A stretch of 6,093 nt of DNA from Desulfuromonadales bacterium C00003107 (lineage in GTDB: Bacteria; Desulfobacterota; Desulfuromonadia; Desulfuromonadales; Syntrophotaleaceae): positions 1 through 6,093 of the forward strand of contig MAXT01000322.1 in assembly GCA_001751225.1 (NCBI GenBank), given 5' to 3'. Below, piece by piece: positions 1 through 5,630 of this stretch. The notes beneath the pieces are model-generated. The model was not told where the DNA came from. It saw nothing but the letters and a program-made list of their open reading frames with translations, and searched no databases. The translations under genes were made by a program, and so were the position numbers. Position 1 is the stretch's first letter, and the number at the start of each line of letters is the position of its first letter.

Positions 1-631
1 CAATATGGTGGATCAGACAGTGGTCCTTGATGTCGGCGGTACCGTTGATTGCAAGCCGGCTCATCTCGAGCAATTCGCTCTGATGGGGGAGATATACGCC
101 CGGTCGGTACTGGGTAAGACCCGGCCGCGCGTCGGCATCCTCTCCAATGGGGAAGAAGAGAGCAAGGGTAACGAACTGGCCCGCCAGGCCCATCAGTTGC
201 TCAAGGGGTCTGATCTCAACTATCTTGGCTTTATCGAAGGACGTGACCTCTTTAACGGTAAGGTCGATGTCGTCGTCTGCGACGGTTTCGTCGGCAATAT
301 CGTGCTCAAGGTGTCCGAAGGGTTGGCTGAAGCCATCAGTTCCATGCTGAAACGGGAAATCGGCAGTCGCTTTCTGGCCAAGATCGGCTACCTGTTAGCT
401 AAGCCGGCCTTTGCTGCTTTTAAAAAACGTATCGACTACGCCGAATATGGCGGAGCTCCTTTGCTCGGCATTCAAGGCACGGGCATGATCTGCCATGGCG
501 GATCCGATTCCCGTGCAATTATGAATGCTATCGGCCTGGCCCGTGAATCTGTAGCGCAACGGGTCAACGATCGATTAATCGAGCACTTGCATCTTGGGGC
601 GGATAATGCGACATCTACCGAAAAATCCTAG
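1..631 (+). CDS. plsX: Phosphate acyltransferase PlsX, 3' part (5' end outside window)
   Basis: The reading frame is open from the window edge (first full codon at base 2) to TAG at 629–631, giving about 209 residues, roughly the C-terminal 60% of a protein usually near 340 aa. PlsX is a peripheral membrane enzyme that converts acyl-ACP and phosphate to acyl-phosphate, the acyl donor for PlsY in phosphatidic acid synthesis. Visible family signatures, counted from the Met at base 5, are VDCKP (about 14–18), LSNGEEE (46–52), [21 protein letters not shown] (88–108, the best conserved block), and the C-terminal [13 protein letters not shown]…CHGGSDSRA (148–170). The first Met at base 5 lies inside the conserved domain, so it is not the true start. 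The motif usually written DVGANVDC or DVGGNVDC reads DVGGTVDC here. Placement directly before fabH is a very common arrangement and supports the call. The identification is secure; only the N-terminus is unseen. Confidence 0.96.
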   Translation, partial: NMVDQTVVLDVGGTVDCKPAHLEQFALMGEIYARSVLGKTRPRVGILSNGEEESKGNELARQAHQLLKGSDLNYLGFIEGRDLFNGKVDVVVCDGFVGNIVLKVSEGLAEAISSMLKREIGSRFLAKIGYLLAKPAFAAFKKRIDYAEYGGAPLLGIQGTGMICHGGSDSRAIMNAIGLARESVAQRVNDRLIEHLHLGADNATSTEKS

Positions 632-669
632 CGTTTGATCCGACTTGCGCTGCCGTTGGAGGGTTTTCG

Positions 670-705
670 ATGAGGGAAGCTTCTAAATGCTATATAGTCG
701 TATAG
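670..705 (+). other. Possible 11-codon micro-ORF overlapping the fabH start
   Basis: An ATG at 670–672 lies 6 nt after a good ribosome binding site (GGAGGG, 658–663). It reads MREASKCYIVV and stops at TAG 703–705, in a different frame from fabH and overlapping its first 19 nt. The fabH start at 687 has its own weaker purine tract (GAGGGAA, 672–678) inside this micro-ORF. Ribosomes loading at the stronger site could therefore affect fabH initiation through coupling or competition. No peptide family is recognised, and the match may be chance; only the sequence arrangement is seen. Confidence 0.25.
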
Positions 706-1667
706 TTGGTACCGGATCGTATCTGCCTGAACGGGTTCTCACTAATAGTGACCTGGAACAGATGCTCGATACCAGCGACGAATGGATTGTCACTCGGACC
801 GGGATTCGCGAACGCCATATCGCCGGGGAGAATGAACATACCTCCGATCTGGCGACCAAGGCAGCCTGGCAGGCTCTCGACATGGCTGGGCTTAAGGCCA
901 GTGATATCGATCTGGTTCTGGTGGCTACCGTTACCGGTGATTTTAGCTGGCCGGCTACAGCCTGTTTGGTGCAGAATCAGCTTGGCGCCGAGAACGCCTT
1001 TGCTTTTGACCTGTCGGCGGCTTGTAGCGGTTTTGTCTATGGTCTGGCTACGGCCGACAGCTTTATTCGCTCCGGCAAGGCCAGGCGAGTTCTGGTCATT
1101 GGAGCTGAGATTTTCAGCCGTATTGTCGATTGGCAGGATCGCAGCACCTGTATTCTGTTCGGCGATGGCGCCGGAGCCGTGGTGCTTGAGGGACAAGAGG
1201 GTAATCAGGGGATCCTCTCCACCCATCTGCACACCGATGGGTCCCAATGGGGTCTTCTCTATCAGCTCGGTTTTGGTTCGCGCAACCCGGCTTGCGGTGA
1301 GGACGGTAAGAAAAAGCTTCCTTATATTCAGATGCAGGGCAACGAGGTTTTTAAGGTTGCTGTGCGAGCCTTATGCGATGCGGCCGAAGAGGCTCTGTCC
1401 GCCAACCATATTAGTATCGATCAGTTGGCCTATTTTGTGCCCCATCAGGCCAATCGACGGATCCTAGAGGCAACGGCCAAGCGGTTAGGCCTACCTCTAG
1501 AAAAACTGGTAATGAATGTCGATCGTGTCGGTAATACCTCCGGTGCATCGATTCCTTTGGCCCTCGACGAGCTGAATCGGCAAGGCAAACTCAAGGATGG
1601 AGATCTGTTGTTGCTGGATGCCTTCGGGGGTGGTTTTGCCTGGGGTTCAGCGCTGCTGCGCTGGTAA
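687..1667 (+). CDS. fabH: 3-oxoacyl-ACP synthase III (KAS III, FabH)
   Basis: This 326-aa cytosolic condensing enzyme starts chains by joining an acyl-CoA primer, classically acetyl-CoA, to malonyl-ACP to give a 3-ketoacyl-ACP. It is slightly longer than the E. coli protein (317 aa). The thiolase-fold catalytic triad is complete: Cys113 in AACSGF, His253 in PHQANRR and Asn283 in GNTSGAS. The N-terminal DEWIVTRTGIRER (31–43) supplies the Trp and Arg that contact CoA in the family, and the C-terminal FGGGFAWGSALLRW is typical. Residue 88, equivalent to the primer-pocket Phe87 of E. coli, is Trp here (SWPATAC). The start at ATG 687 is fixed because an in-frame TAA (684–686) immediately precedes it. 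A purine tract GAGGGAA (672–678) serves as ribosome binding site. The gene lies 55 nt after plsX and 33 nt before fabD, consistent with one operon. Confidence 0.98.
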   Translation: MLYSRIVGTGSYLPERVLTNSDLEQMLDTSDEWIVTRTGIRERHIAGENEHTSDLATKAAWQALDMAGLKASDIDLVLVATVTGDFSWPATACLVQNQLGAENAFAFDLSAACSGFVYGLATADSFIRSGKARRVLVIGAEIFSRIVDWQDRSTCILFGDGAGAVVLEGQEGNQGILSTHLHTDGSQWGLLYQLGFGSRNPACGEDGKKKLPYIQMQGNEVFKVAVRALCDAAEEALSANHISIDQLAYFVPHQANRRILEATAKRLGLPLEKLVMNVDRVGNTSGASIPLALDELNRQGKLKDGDLLLLDAFGGGFAWGSALLRW

Positions 1668-1700
1668 CAACGGACTTTTTGTTCGGGTAAGGAGTAGTTG

Positions 1701-2621
1701 ATGTCTAAAGTGGCTTTTATTTTCCCCGGACAGGGTTCCCAATACCCAGGTATGGGTAAGGATCTGGCGGATAACTTCGCCGCGGCTCGAGAGATTTTTG
1801 AAGAGGCTAACGACTGCCTTGGATTCGATGTGGCCAAGCTTTGTTTTGACGGACCCGAGTCCGATCTGCAGCTTACAGCCAATACCCAGCCGGCAATATT
1901 GACCGTCAGTATCGCTGCCCAACGGGTTATTGCTTCTGAGTGCGGCTTGACAGCGGCCTATACCGCCGGTCATTCCCTTGGTGAATATTCAGCTCTGGTC
2001 TGCGCCGGGGCTTTGTCTTTTGCCGAGGCAGTGGCAACGGTGCGGCAACGGGGCTTGTTCATGCAGGAAGCGGTGCCCGTTGGTGTTGGTACCATGGCGG
2101 CGATCATCGGTCTTGATGGCTCTGTTCTGGAAGAGGTCTGCCAGCAGGCCGCTGAAGGTGAGGTGGTCGCACCTGCTAATTTCAACAGTCCAGGACAGGT
2201 TGTTATTGCCGGTCATGTGACCGCTGTCGAGCGAGCTATGAGCCTGGCTAAAGAGCGAGGTGCCAAGCGGGCTTTGGCACTGCCGGTTAGCGCACCTTTT
2301 CATTGTAGTCTGATGATTCCCGCTGCCGAGCAGCTGGCTAAGGTGCTTGACAGCGTAACCATAGGTGCCCTGACGATTCCTGTGGTAAGCAATGTTGAAG
2401 CTCAGGCCTATAGCGACGCTCAGCGAGTCAAAGAGCTTTTGGTGTCACAGGTTTCATCTCCTGTGCGCTGGGAAGAGTCGGTACAGAATATGGCGGCTCT
2501 CGGGGTCGATCAATTCGTTGAAATCGGACCCGGCAAGGTGCTGAGTGGTCTGGTTAAGCGAATCGCCCGGGGCCTTGCCTTGCACAATGTGCAAGATGCT
2601 GCGGGTCTTAAGGGCCTGTAA
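1701..2621 (+). CDS. fabD: Malonyl-CoA:ACP transacylase (FabD)
   Basis: This 306-aa cytosolic enzyme moves malonyl from CoA to the phosphopantetheine arm of AcpP, supplying the extender unit used by FabH and FabF. The family hallmarks are all present: FPGQGSQYPGMG (8–19, oxyanion-hole Gln11), nucleophile Ser92 in GHSLGEYSAL, the malonate-carboxylate-binding Arg117 in VRQRGLFMQ, catalytic His201 in SAPFHCSLM, and the C-terminal EIGPGKVLSGL (274–284). The start is ATG 1701, giving MSKVAFIFPGQGSQ. It has AAGGAG at 1689–1694 with a 6-nt spacer. The in-frame TTG at 1698 lies too close to that site. The length matches the usual 305–315 aa. It is followed 20 nt later by fabG. No abnormal residue was seen. 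Confidence 0.98.
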   Translation: MSKVAFIFPGQGSQYPGMGKDLADNFAAAREIFEEANDCLGFDVAKLCFDGPESDLQLTANTQPAILTVSIAAQRVIASECGLTAAYTAGHSLGEYSALVCAGALSFAEAVATVRQRGLFMQEAVPVGVGTMAAIIGLDGSVLEEVCQQAAEGEVVAPANFNSPGQVVIAGHVTAVERAMSLAKERGAKRALALPVSAPFHCSLMIPAAEQLAKVLDSVTIGALTIPVVSNVEAQAYSDAQRVKELLVSQVSSPVRWEESVQNMAALGVDQFVEIGPGKVLSGLVKRIARGLALHNVQDAAGLKGL

Positions 2622-2641
2622 CTTAAATGGGGGAGAAGAGC

Positions 2642-3379
2642 ATGTTTCAAGATAAGGTAGCTATCATTACCGGGTCATCGCGCGGCATTGGTCGTGCCAT
2701 TGCTTTGCATCTGGCCTCCCAAGGCGCTATTATCGTAGCATCGGCGCGCAACATTGCCGCTCTTGAGGCTCTGGTCTCCGACATTGAGGGGCAGGGAGGT
2801 AAGGCCCTTGCGGTTTCGGGTGATGTCGGTCTCAGCAAAGATGTTGAGGCGCTCTTCGTTGCTGCTAAGGAAACCTTTGGCCGTGTCGACATTCTGGTTA
2901 ACAATGCCGGCATTACCCGCGACGGTCTGTTGATGCGGATGAAGGATGAAGACTGGGATGCGGTGCTGGATACCAATCTTAAAGGTGCCTTCTACTGCTG
3001 TCGTGCTGCGGCCAAAATTATGAGCAAGCAGCGTAGCGGTCGTATTATCAACATTTCTTCGGTCGTGGGTGAAATGGGCAACGCCGGTCAGGCAAACTAT
3101 GCCGCCAGCAAGGCCGGTCTTATCGGGTTGACCAAATCCATCGCCCGGGAAATGGCCCGTCGCAATGTGACGGTCAATGCCATCGCGCCTGGTTTTATCG
3201 TTACCGACATGACCGACGCCCTGTCGGATCAGGTCAAGGAGGGGTTGCAGAGTCAGATTCCGCTAGCTCGTCTTGGAGAAGCGCAGGATATCGCACATGC
3301 CGTGGCTTTCTTGGCTTCCGAGCAGGCCGGATACATCACCGGTCAAGTGCTCGGCGTCAATGGTGGCATGTATATGTAG
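2642..3379 (+). CDS. fabG: 3-oxoacyl-ACP reductase (FabG)
   Basis: This 245-aa short-chain dehydrogenase/reductase uses NADPH to reduce 3-ketoacyl-ACP to (R)-3-hydroxyacyl-ACP, the first reduction of each elongation cycle. The cofactor motif TGSSRGIG occupies 10–17 and NNAG 87–90. The active-site tetrad is complete: Asn112 (TNLKG), Ser140 (NISS), Tyr153 and Lys157 (YAASK). The [11 protein letters not shown] segment (181–191) and the C-terminal [12 protein letters not shown] are standard for FabG. ATG 2642 is chosen because GGGAG (2631–2635) sits 6 nt upstream and the protein then begins [11 protein letters not shown], as family members do. The in-frame ATG at 2627 would add five residues and has no ribosome binding site. 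The position between fabD and acpP makes FabG a firmer call than another reductase of the same superfamily. Confidence 0.97.
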   Translation: MFQDKVAIITGSSRGIGRAIALHLASQGAIIVASARNIAALEALVSDIEGQGGKALAVSGDVGLSKDVEALFVAAKETFGRVDILVNNAGITRDGLLMRMKDEDWDAVLDTNLKGAFYCCRAAAKIMSKQRSGRIINISSVVGEMGNAGQANYAASKAGLIGLTKSIAREMARRNVTVNAIAPGFIVTDMTDALSDQVKEGLQSQIPLARLGEAQDIAHAVAFLASEQAGYITGQVLGVNGGMYM

Positions 3380-3388
3380 TTCGCTAGT

Positions 3389-3406
3389 CCATTCGCTAAC
3401 GAATGG
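3389..3406 (+). promoter_or_regulatory. Perfect 7-bp hairpin in the fabG–acpP gap
   Basis: CCATTCG (3389–3395) and CGAATGG (3400–3406) are exact reverse complements around a CTAA loop. The hairpin starts 10 nt after the fabG stop and ends 13 nt before the acpP ribosome binding site. No T-run follows, so it does not look like a terminator. An mRNA-stabilising or processing element that raises acpP output relative to fabG is plausible but inferred. Confidence 0.4.
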
Positions 3407-3419
3407 TCCGTACATCAAC

Positions 3420-3429
3420 AAGGAGGTGA
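3420..3429 (+). promoter_or_regulatory. Near-perfect extended Shine-Dalgarno of acpP
   Basis: AAGGAGGTGA matches ten consecutive positions of the anti-Shine-Dalgarno tail of 16S rRNA and is spaced 5 nt from the ATG at 3435. It is the longest such match in the window; the other genes have five- to eight-base purine tracts. This fits the known need for acyl carrier protein in much larger amounts than the enzymes encoded beside it. It also fixes the acpP start. Confidence 0.85.
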
Positions 3430-3434
3430 AGCAA

Positions 3435-3668
3435 ATGGCTTCTATTGAGGAAAAGGTCAAGCAGATTGTAGCAGAGCAGCTTGGAGTTGAAGAAGATCAG
3501 GTAACCGGGGCAGCAGCTTTCATGGACGACCTCGGCGCTGACTCCCTCGACACCGTTGAACTGGTCATGGCTCTGGAAGAGGAATTCGATATCGAGATTT
3601 CCGACGAGGATGCCGAGAAGATCGCTACCGTTCAGGATGCAATCAGCTATATTACTGATAACTCCTGA
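3435..3668 (+). CDS. acpP: Acyl carrier protein (AcpP)
   Basis: This 77-aa acidic protein carries growing acyl chains on a 4'-phosphopantetheine arm and delivers them to FabD, FabH, FabG, FabF and PlsX. The attachment serine is Ser37 in the hallmark [10 protein letters not shown] motif (34–43), preceded by FMDDLGAD. Helix I residues ([17 protein letters not shown]) and the acidic recognition helix II ([18 protein letters not shown]) are typical, and the length is standard. The frame is open upstream as far as 3273, but that part overlaps fabG out of frame and is not coding. ATG 3435 has a near-perfect ribosome binding site at 3420–3429. The gene lies 55 nt after fabG and is followed 18 nt later by an intrinsic terminator, so it is the last gene of the upstream unit. 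It must be modified by a phosphopantetheinyl transferase encoded elsewhere. Confidence 0.99.
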   Translation: MASIEEKVKQIVAEQLGVEEDQVTGAAAFMDDLGADSLDTVELVMALEEEFDIEISDEDAEKIATVQDAISYITDNS

Positions 3669-3686
3669 TCTGAGCTAGACTGTTGG

Positions 3687-3722
3687 AAAAAAGGAGGAAA
3701 CAAGTTGTTTCCTCCCTTTTTT
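3687..3722 (+). terminator. Intrinsic terminator after acpP
   Basis: GGAGGAAAC (3693–3701) pairs perfectly with GTTTCCTCC (3707–3715) around AAGTT, and six T residues follow (3717–3722). The upstream run of A (3687–3692) can extend the stem past one A·C mismatch, and would act as the T-run on the other strand. The element should end, or strongly reduce, transcription between acpP and fabF, although both belong to the same pathway. Partial readthrough cannot be excluded from sequence. Confidence 0.85.
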
Positions 3723-3736
3723 AACTGGCAAGATTC

Positions 3737-3789
3737 AGCCGGCACTGCGTAGCTACGCATTGCCGGCTATTAAAATAAAGCCGGCAATG
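3737..3789. repeat. Three GCCGGC-centred arms forming alternative hairpins upstream of fabF
   Basis: AGCCGGCA (3737–3744) is complementary to TGCCGGCT (3761–3768). The intervening bases continue the symmetry as the perfect palindrome TGCGTAGCTACGCA (3746–3759), so 3737–3768 is a 32-bp dyad broken only by the 3745/3760 pair. A third arm, AGCCGGCAATG (3779–3789), pairs perfectly over 11 bp with CATTGCCGGCT (3758–3768), leaving the loop ATTAAAATAA. The two hairpins share the middle arm and cannot form together. No T-run follows either, so neither is a standard terminator. TAAAAT (3771–3776), one base from the −10 consensus, lies between the arms, but no convincing −35 is visible. The element could be an operator, an RNA switch in the fabF leader or a dispersed palindromic repeat. 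The symmetry is certain; the function is unknown. Confidence 0.6.
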
Positions 3790-3832
3790 GCACATACCCT
3801 CAAACGGGTTGGTGCAAAGGAGGCGTTTTAAT

Positions 3833-5065
3833 ATGCGAAGAGTCGTTGTAACCGGACTCGGTGTGGTTTCCGCTTTGGGCACTGGGGTGGAAAAAAACTG
3901 GGATGCGCTGATGGCTGGGCGCTGCGGTATCGATCTCATCACCAGGTTTGATGCCTCTGAGTTTCCGACTCAGATTGCCGGTGAAGTTAAAGATTTTAAC
4001 GCCGAAGACTATATGCCGAAAAAAGAGATCAAAAAGATGGATCTCTTTATTCAGTTCGCCCTGGCTGCGGCTGAAGAAGCCATGCAAGATTCTGGTCTGC
4101 AGGTGACCGAGGAAAATGCTGAGCGGGTCGGTGTTCTGGTGGGGGCCGGACTCGGTGGTCTGCCGGCAATCGAGAAATACCACTCTGCGATGCTTAAGGG
4201 AGGGTACAAAAAAATCTCCCCTTTCTTTATCCCGATGCTAATTACCAATCTTGCGCCTGGCCAAATCTCCATGAAATACGGTGCTAAAGGGCCTAACGTT
4301 TCTTCCGTTTCGGCCTGCGCAACCGGCACCCATTCTATCGGTGATGCCTACCATATTATTGCACGTGGCGATGCGGATGCCATGATTGCAGGGGGGGCTG
4401 AATCGACTATTACCCCTCTTGCTATTGGCGGCTTCAATGTCATGCGTGCTCTGTCGACCCGCAACGACGATCCTCAGACTGCCAGCAGGCCCTTTGAAAA
4501 GAACCGGGATGGCTTTGTCATGGCGGAAGGGGCTGGGATTCTGGTGCTTGAAGAATATGAAGCAGCCAAAGCTCGCGGCGCCAAGATCTACGGCGAGGTC
4601 TGCGGTTACGGTCTTACCGCCGATGCTCATCACCTCACCGCACCGGCTCCGGGCGGGGAAGGGGCTGCTCGCTGCATGAAGATGGCCATGAAGAATGCTG
4701 GTGTCAGTGCTGAGGAAGTTGATTACATCAATGCCCACGGTACTTCGACCCACTTCAATGATCTTTATGAAACTATGGCGATCAAGACCGTACTAGGAAA
4801 TCATGCCAAAAAAGTCATGGTTAGTTCGACTAAAGGTATGACCGGACATGCCCTCGGCGCTGCCGGCGGTATCGAGGCGGCTTTTGCTCTGTTGACCATG
4901 CAGCGCGGGTCCGTTCCGCCGACGATCAATTATCAGGAACCAGATCCTGAATGTGATCTCGACTACGTGCCCAATGAAGCCCGTCAGGCCGAGGTCAAGG
5001 TGACTCTGTCCAATTCCTTCGGCTTCGGCGGTACCAACGCCAGCTTGCTGTTCCGCAAGGTATAA
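3833..5065 (+). CDS. fabF: 3-oxoacyl-ACP synthase II (KAS II, FabF)
   Basis: This 410-aa cytosolic decarboxylating condensing enzyme extends acyl-ACP by two carbons using malonyl-ACP, acting after FabH has started the chain. The Cys-His-His triad is intact: Cys162 in SACATG, His302 in NAHGTST and His339 in [10 protein letters not shown], together with Lys334 in SSTKGMTGH. The C-terminal NSFGFGGTN (394–402) is the conserved gate and glycine-rich loop. The start is ATG 3833 ([16 protein letters not shown]), with AAAGGAGG at 3816–3823 and a 9-nt spacer. The open frame could extend to a TTG at 3809, but that would include the ribosome binding site. The length matches FabF (about 410–415 aa) rather than FabB. 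Unlike most neighbours it sits behind a terminator and a 164-nt gap, so separate transcription is likely. Confidence 0.98.
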   Translation: MRRVVVTGLGVVSALGTGVEKNWDALMAGRCGIDLITRFDASEFPTQIAGEVKDFNAEDYMPKKEIKKMDLFIQFALAAAEEAMQDSGLQVTEENAERVGVLVGAGLGGLPAIEKYHSAMLKGGYKKISPFFIPMLITNLAPGQISMKYGAKGPNVSSVSACATGTHSIGDAYHIIARGDADAMIAGGAESTITPLAIGGFNVMRALSTRNDDPQTASRPFEKNRDGFVMAEGAGILVLEEYEAAKARGAKIYGEVCGYGLTADAHHLTAPAPGGEGAARCMKMAMKNAGVSAEEVDYINAHGTSTHFNDLYETMAIKTVLGNHAKKVMVSSTKGMTGHALGAAGGIEAAFALLTMQRGSVPPTINYQEPDPECDLDYVPNEARQAEVKVTLSNSFGFGGTNASLLFRKV

Positions 5066-5075
5066 GGATCTTAAG

Positions 5076-5531
5076 ATGTTTATTATTGCCAGCGATCATG
5101 GCGGCCTGCAAATGAAAGAGCATATCCTGGCTTATCTGTCTGCCAGGGGGCTTGAATTTCAGGATTTCGGTACCGATAATGGCGATTCAGTCGACTATCC
5201 TGATTTTGGTGAAAAGGTGGCTCGTGCCATCGCCAAGGGTGAGGCCGACAAGGGCATCCTGGTCTGCGGTACCGGCATCGGCATGTCTATCGTAGCCAAT
5301 AAGTTCCCCGGAGTGCGGGCTGCTCTGGTCTGGGATGACTTTACCGCCCAGATGTCCAAAGAACATAACAACGCCAATATTATCGTGGTGGGTGGCCGGG
5401 TGCAGACGCCGGAAGCCGCCTGCCGTATGGTCGGTATCTGGCTGGATACAGTTTTCGAGGGCGGACGGCATCAGCAGCGCCTCGATAAAATCACCCAGAT
5501 AGAGCAAGATCTTCGGGCCGGGATTCTCTAA
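5076..5531 (+). CDS. rpiB: Ribose-5-phosphate isomerase B (RpiB)
   Basis: This 151-aa member of the RpiB/LacAB family interconverts ribulose 5-phosphate and ribose 5-phosphate in the pentose phosphate pathway. Residues align with E. coli RpiB at a constant offset of two: His8 in ASDHGG, catalytic-base Cys64 in VCGTGIGMS (with Thr66), His97 in EHNNAN, and phosphate-binding Arg131 and Arg135 in GGRHQQR. An allose- or galactose-type isomerase of the same fold is possible, but a housekeeping setting without sugar-catabolism genes favours ribose. ATG 5076 lies 10 nt after fabF. Its ribosome binding site (AAGGA, 5064–5068) overlaps the fabF stop codon, which suggests coupled translation. The gene ends 8 nt before an intrinsic terminator. 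Confidence 0.96.
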   Translation: MFIIASDHGGLQMKEHILAYLSARGLEFQDFGTDNGDSVDYPDFGEKVARAIAKGEADKGILVCGTGIGMSIVANKFPGVRAALVWDDFTAQMSKEHNNANIIVVGGRVQTPEAACRMVGIWLDTVFEGGRHQQRLDKITQIEQDLRAGIL

Positions 5532-5539
5532 CGGTTAAT

Positions 5540-5579
5540 CGACGAATGGGCAGGCTGCGGCTTGCCCATTCGTTGTTTT
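5540..5579 (+). terminator. Intrinsic terminator after rpiB
   Basis: A long stem runs from 5540–5555 to 5560–5575 around a TGCG loop. Its core ACGAATGGGCA (5542–5552) pairs perfectly with TGCCCATTCGT (5563–5573), and further pairs including two G·T extend it at both ends to about 16 bp. TTTT (5576–5579) follows, within the T-rich tract TTGTTTT. The T-run is short, but the stem is strong. It would close the fabF–rpiB unit and separate it from glyA. Confidence 0.8.
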
Positions 5580-5606
5580 AAACTAATTCAATTATCAGAA
5601 TATATC
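5577..5606 (+). promoter_or_regulatory. Candidate promoter for glyA (weak)
   Basis: The stretch after the rpiB terminator is clearly richer in A/T than the rest of the window (5576–5616). Within it, TTTAAA (5577–5582) and TATATC (5601–5606) each match four of six bases of the sigma-70 −35 and −10 hexamers, with an 18-bp spacer. The main argument is context: a terminator lies just upstream and a gene begins at 5631. Other hexamer pairings are possible, so the exact site is uncertain. Confidence 0.3.
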
Positions 5607-5630
5607 GCGTTACTATGGAGGTTAAGAGGG

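Noticed and set aside
690..1247. Long open frame on the − strand across fabH (185 codons)
   Set aside because: It lies wholly within fabH, has no recognisable domain, and is explained by complementary-strand codon bias.
706..1467. Long + strand frame overlapping fabH (253 codons)
   Set aside because: It is out of frame with a gene whose catalytic residues are all intact; its Trp/Arg/Pro-rich translation resembles no protein family.
1464..1500. CTAGAGG…CCTCTAG inverted repeat with inner GGCC pair in fabH
   Set aside because: It lies in coding sequence with a long interrupted loop; the amino acids there are conserved FabH residues, so the symmetry is probably incidental.
1698..1700. TTG as fabD start
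   Set aside because: It is only 3 nt from the ribosome binding site, whereas ATG 1701 is better spaced and gives the usual MSKVAFIFPGQG start.
2579..2595. CTTGCAC-AAT-GTGCAAG hairpin near the end of fabD
   Set aside because: A perfect 7-bp stem, but inside coding sequence and without a T-run; likely chance or a minor mRNA structure.
2627..2641. Upstream ATG for fabG
   Set aside because: There is no ribosome binding site before it, and the strong GGGAG tract lies downstream of it, positioned for ATG 2642.
3273..3434. Upstream extension of acpP by 54 codons
   Set aside because: The extension overlaps fabG out of frame; the start at 3435 has a near-perfect ribosome binding site and gives the standard ACP length.
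3705..3752. Short TTG-initiated frame after an AAGGAGG sequence downstream of acpP
   Set aside because: The AAGGAGG is the 5' arm of the terminator, and the 15-codon product has no support.
3809..3832. TTG-initiated extension of FabF
   Set aside because: The added codons are the ribosome binding site itself (AAAGGAGG), and the family start is MRRVVVTG.
3800..4183. − strand frame over the fabF start (127 codons)
   Set aside because: It covers the fabF ribosome binding site and N-terminus and shows no family motif.
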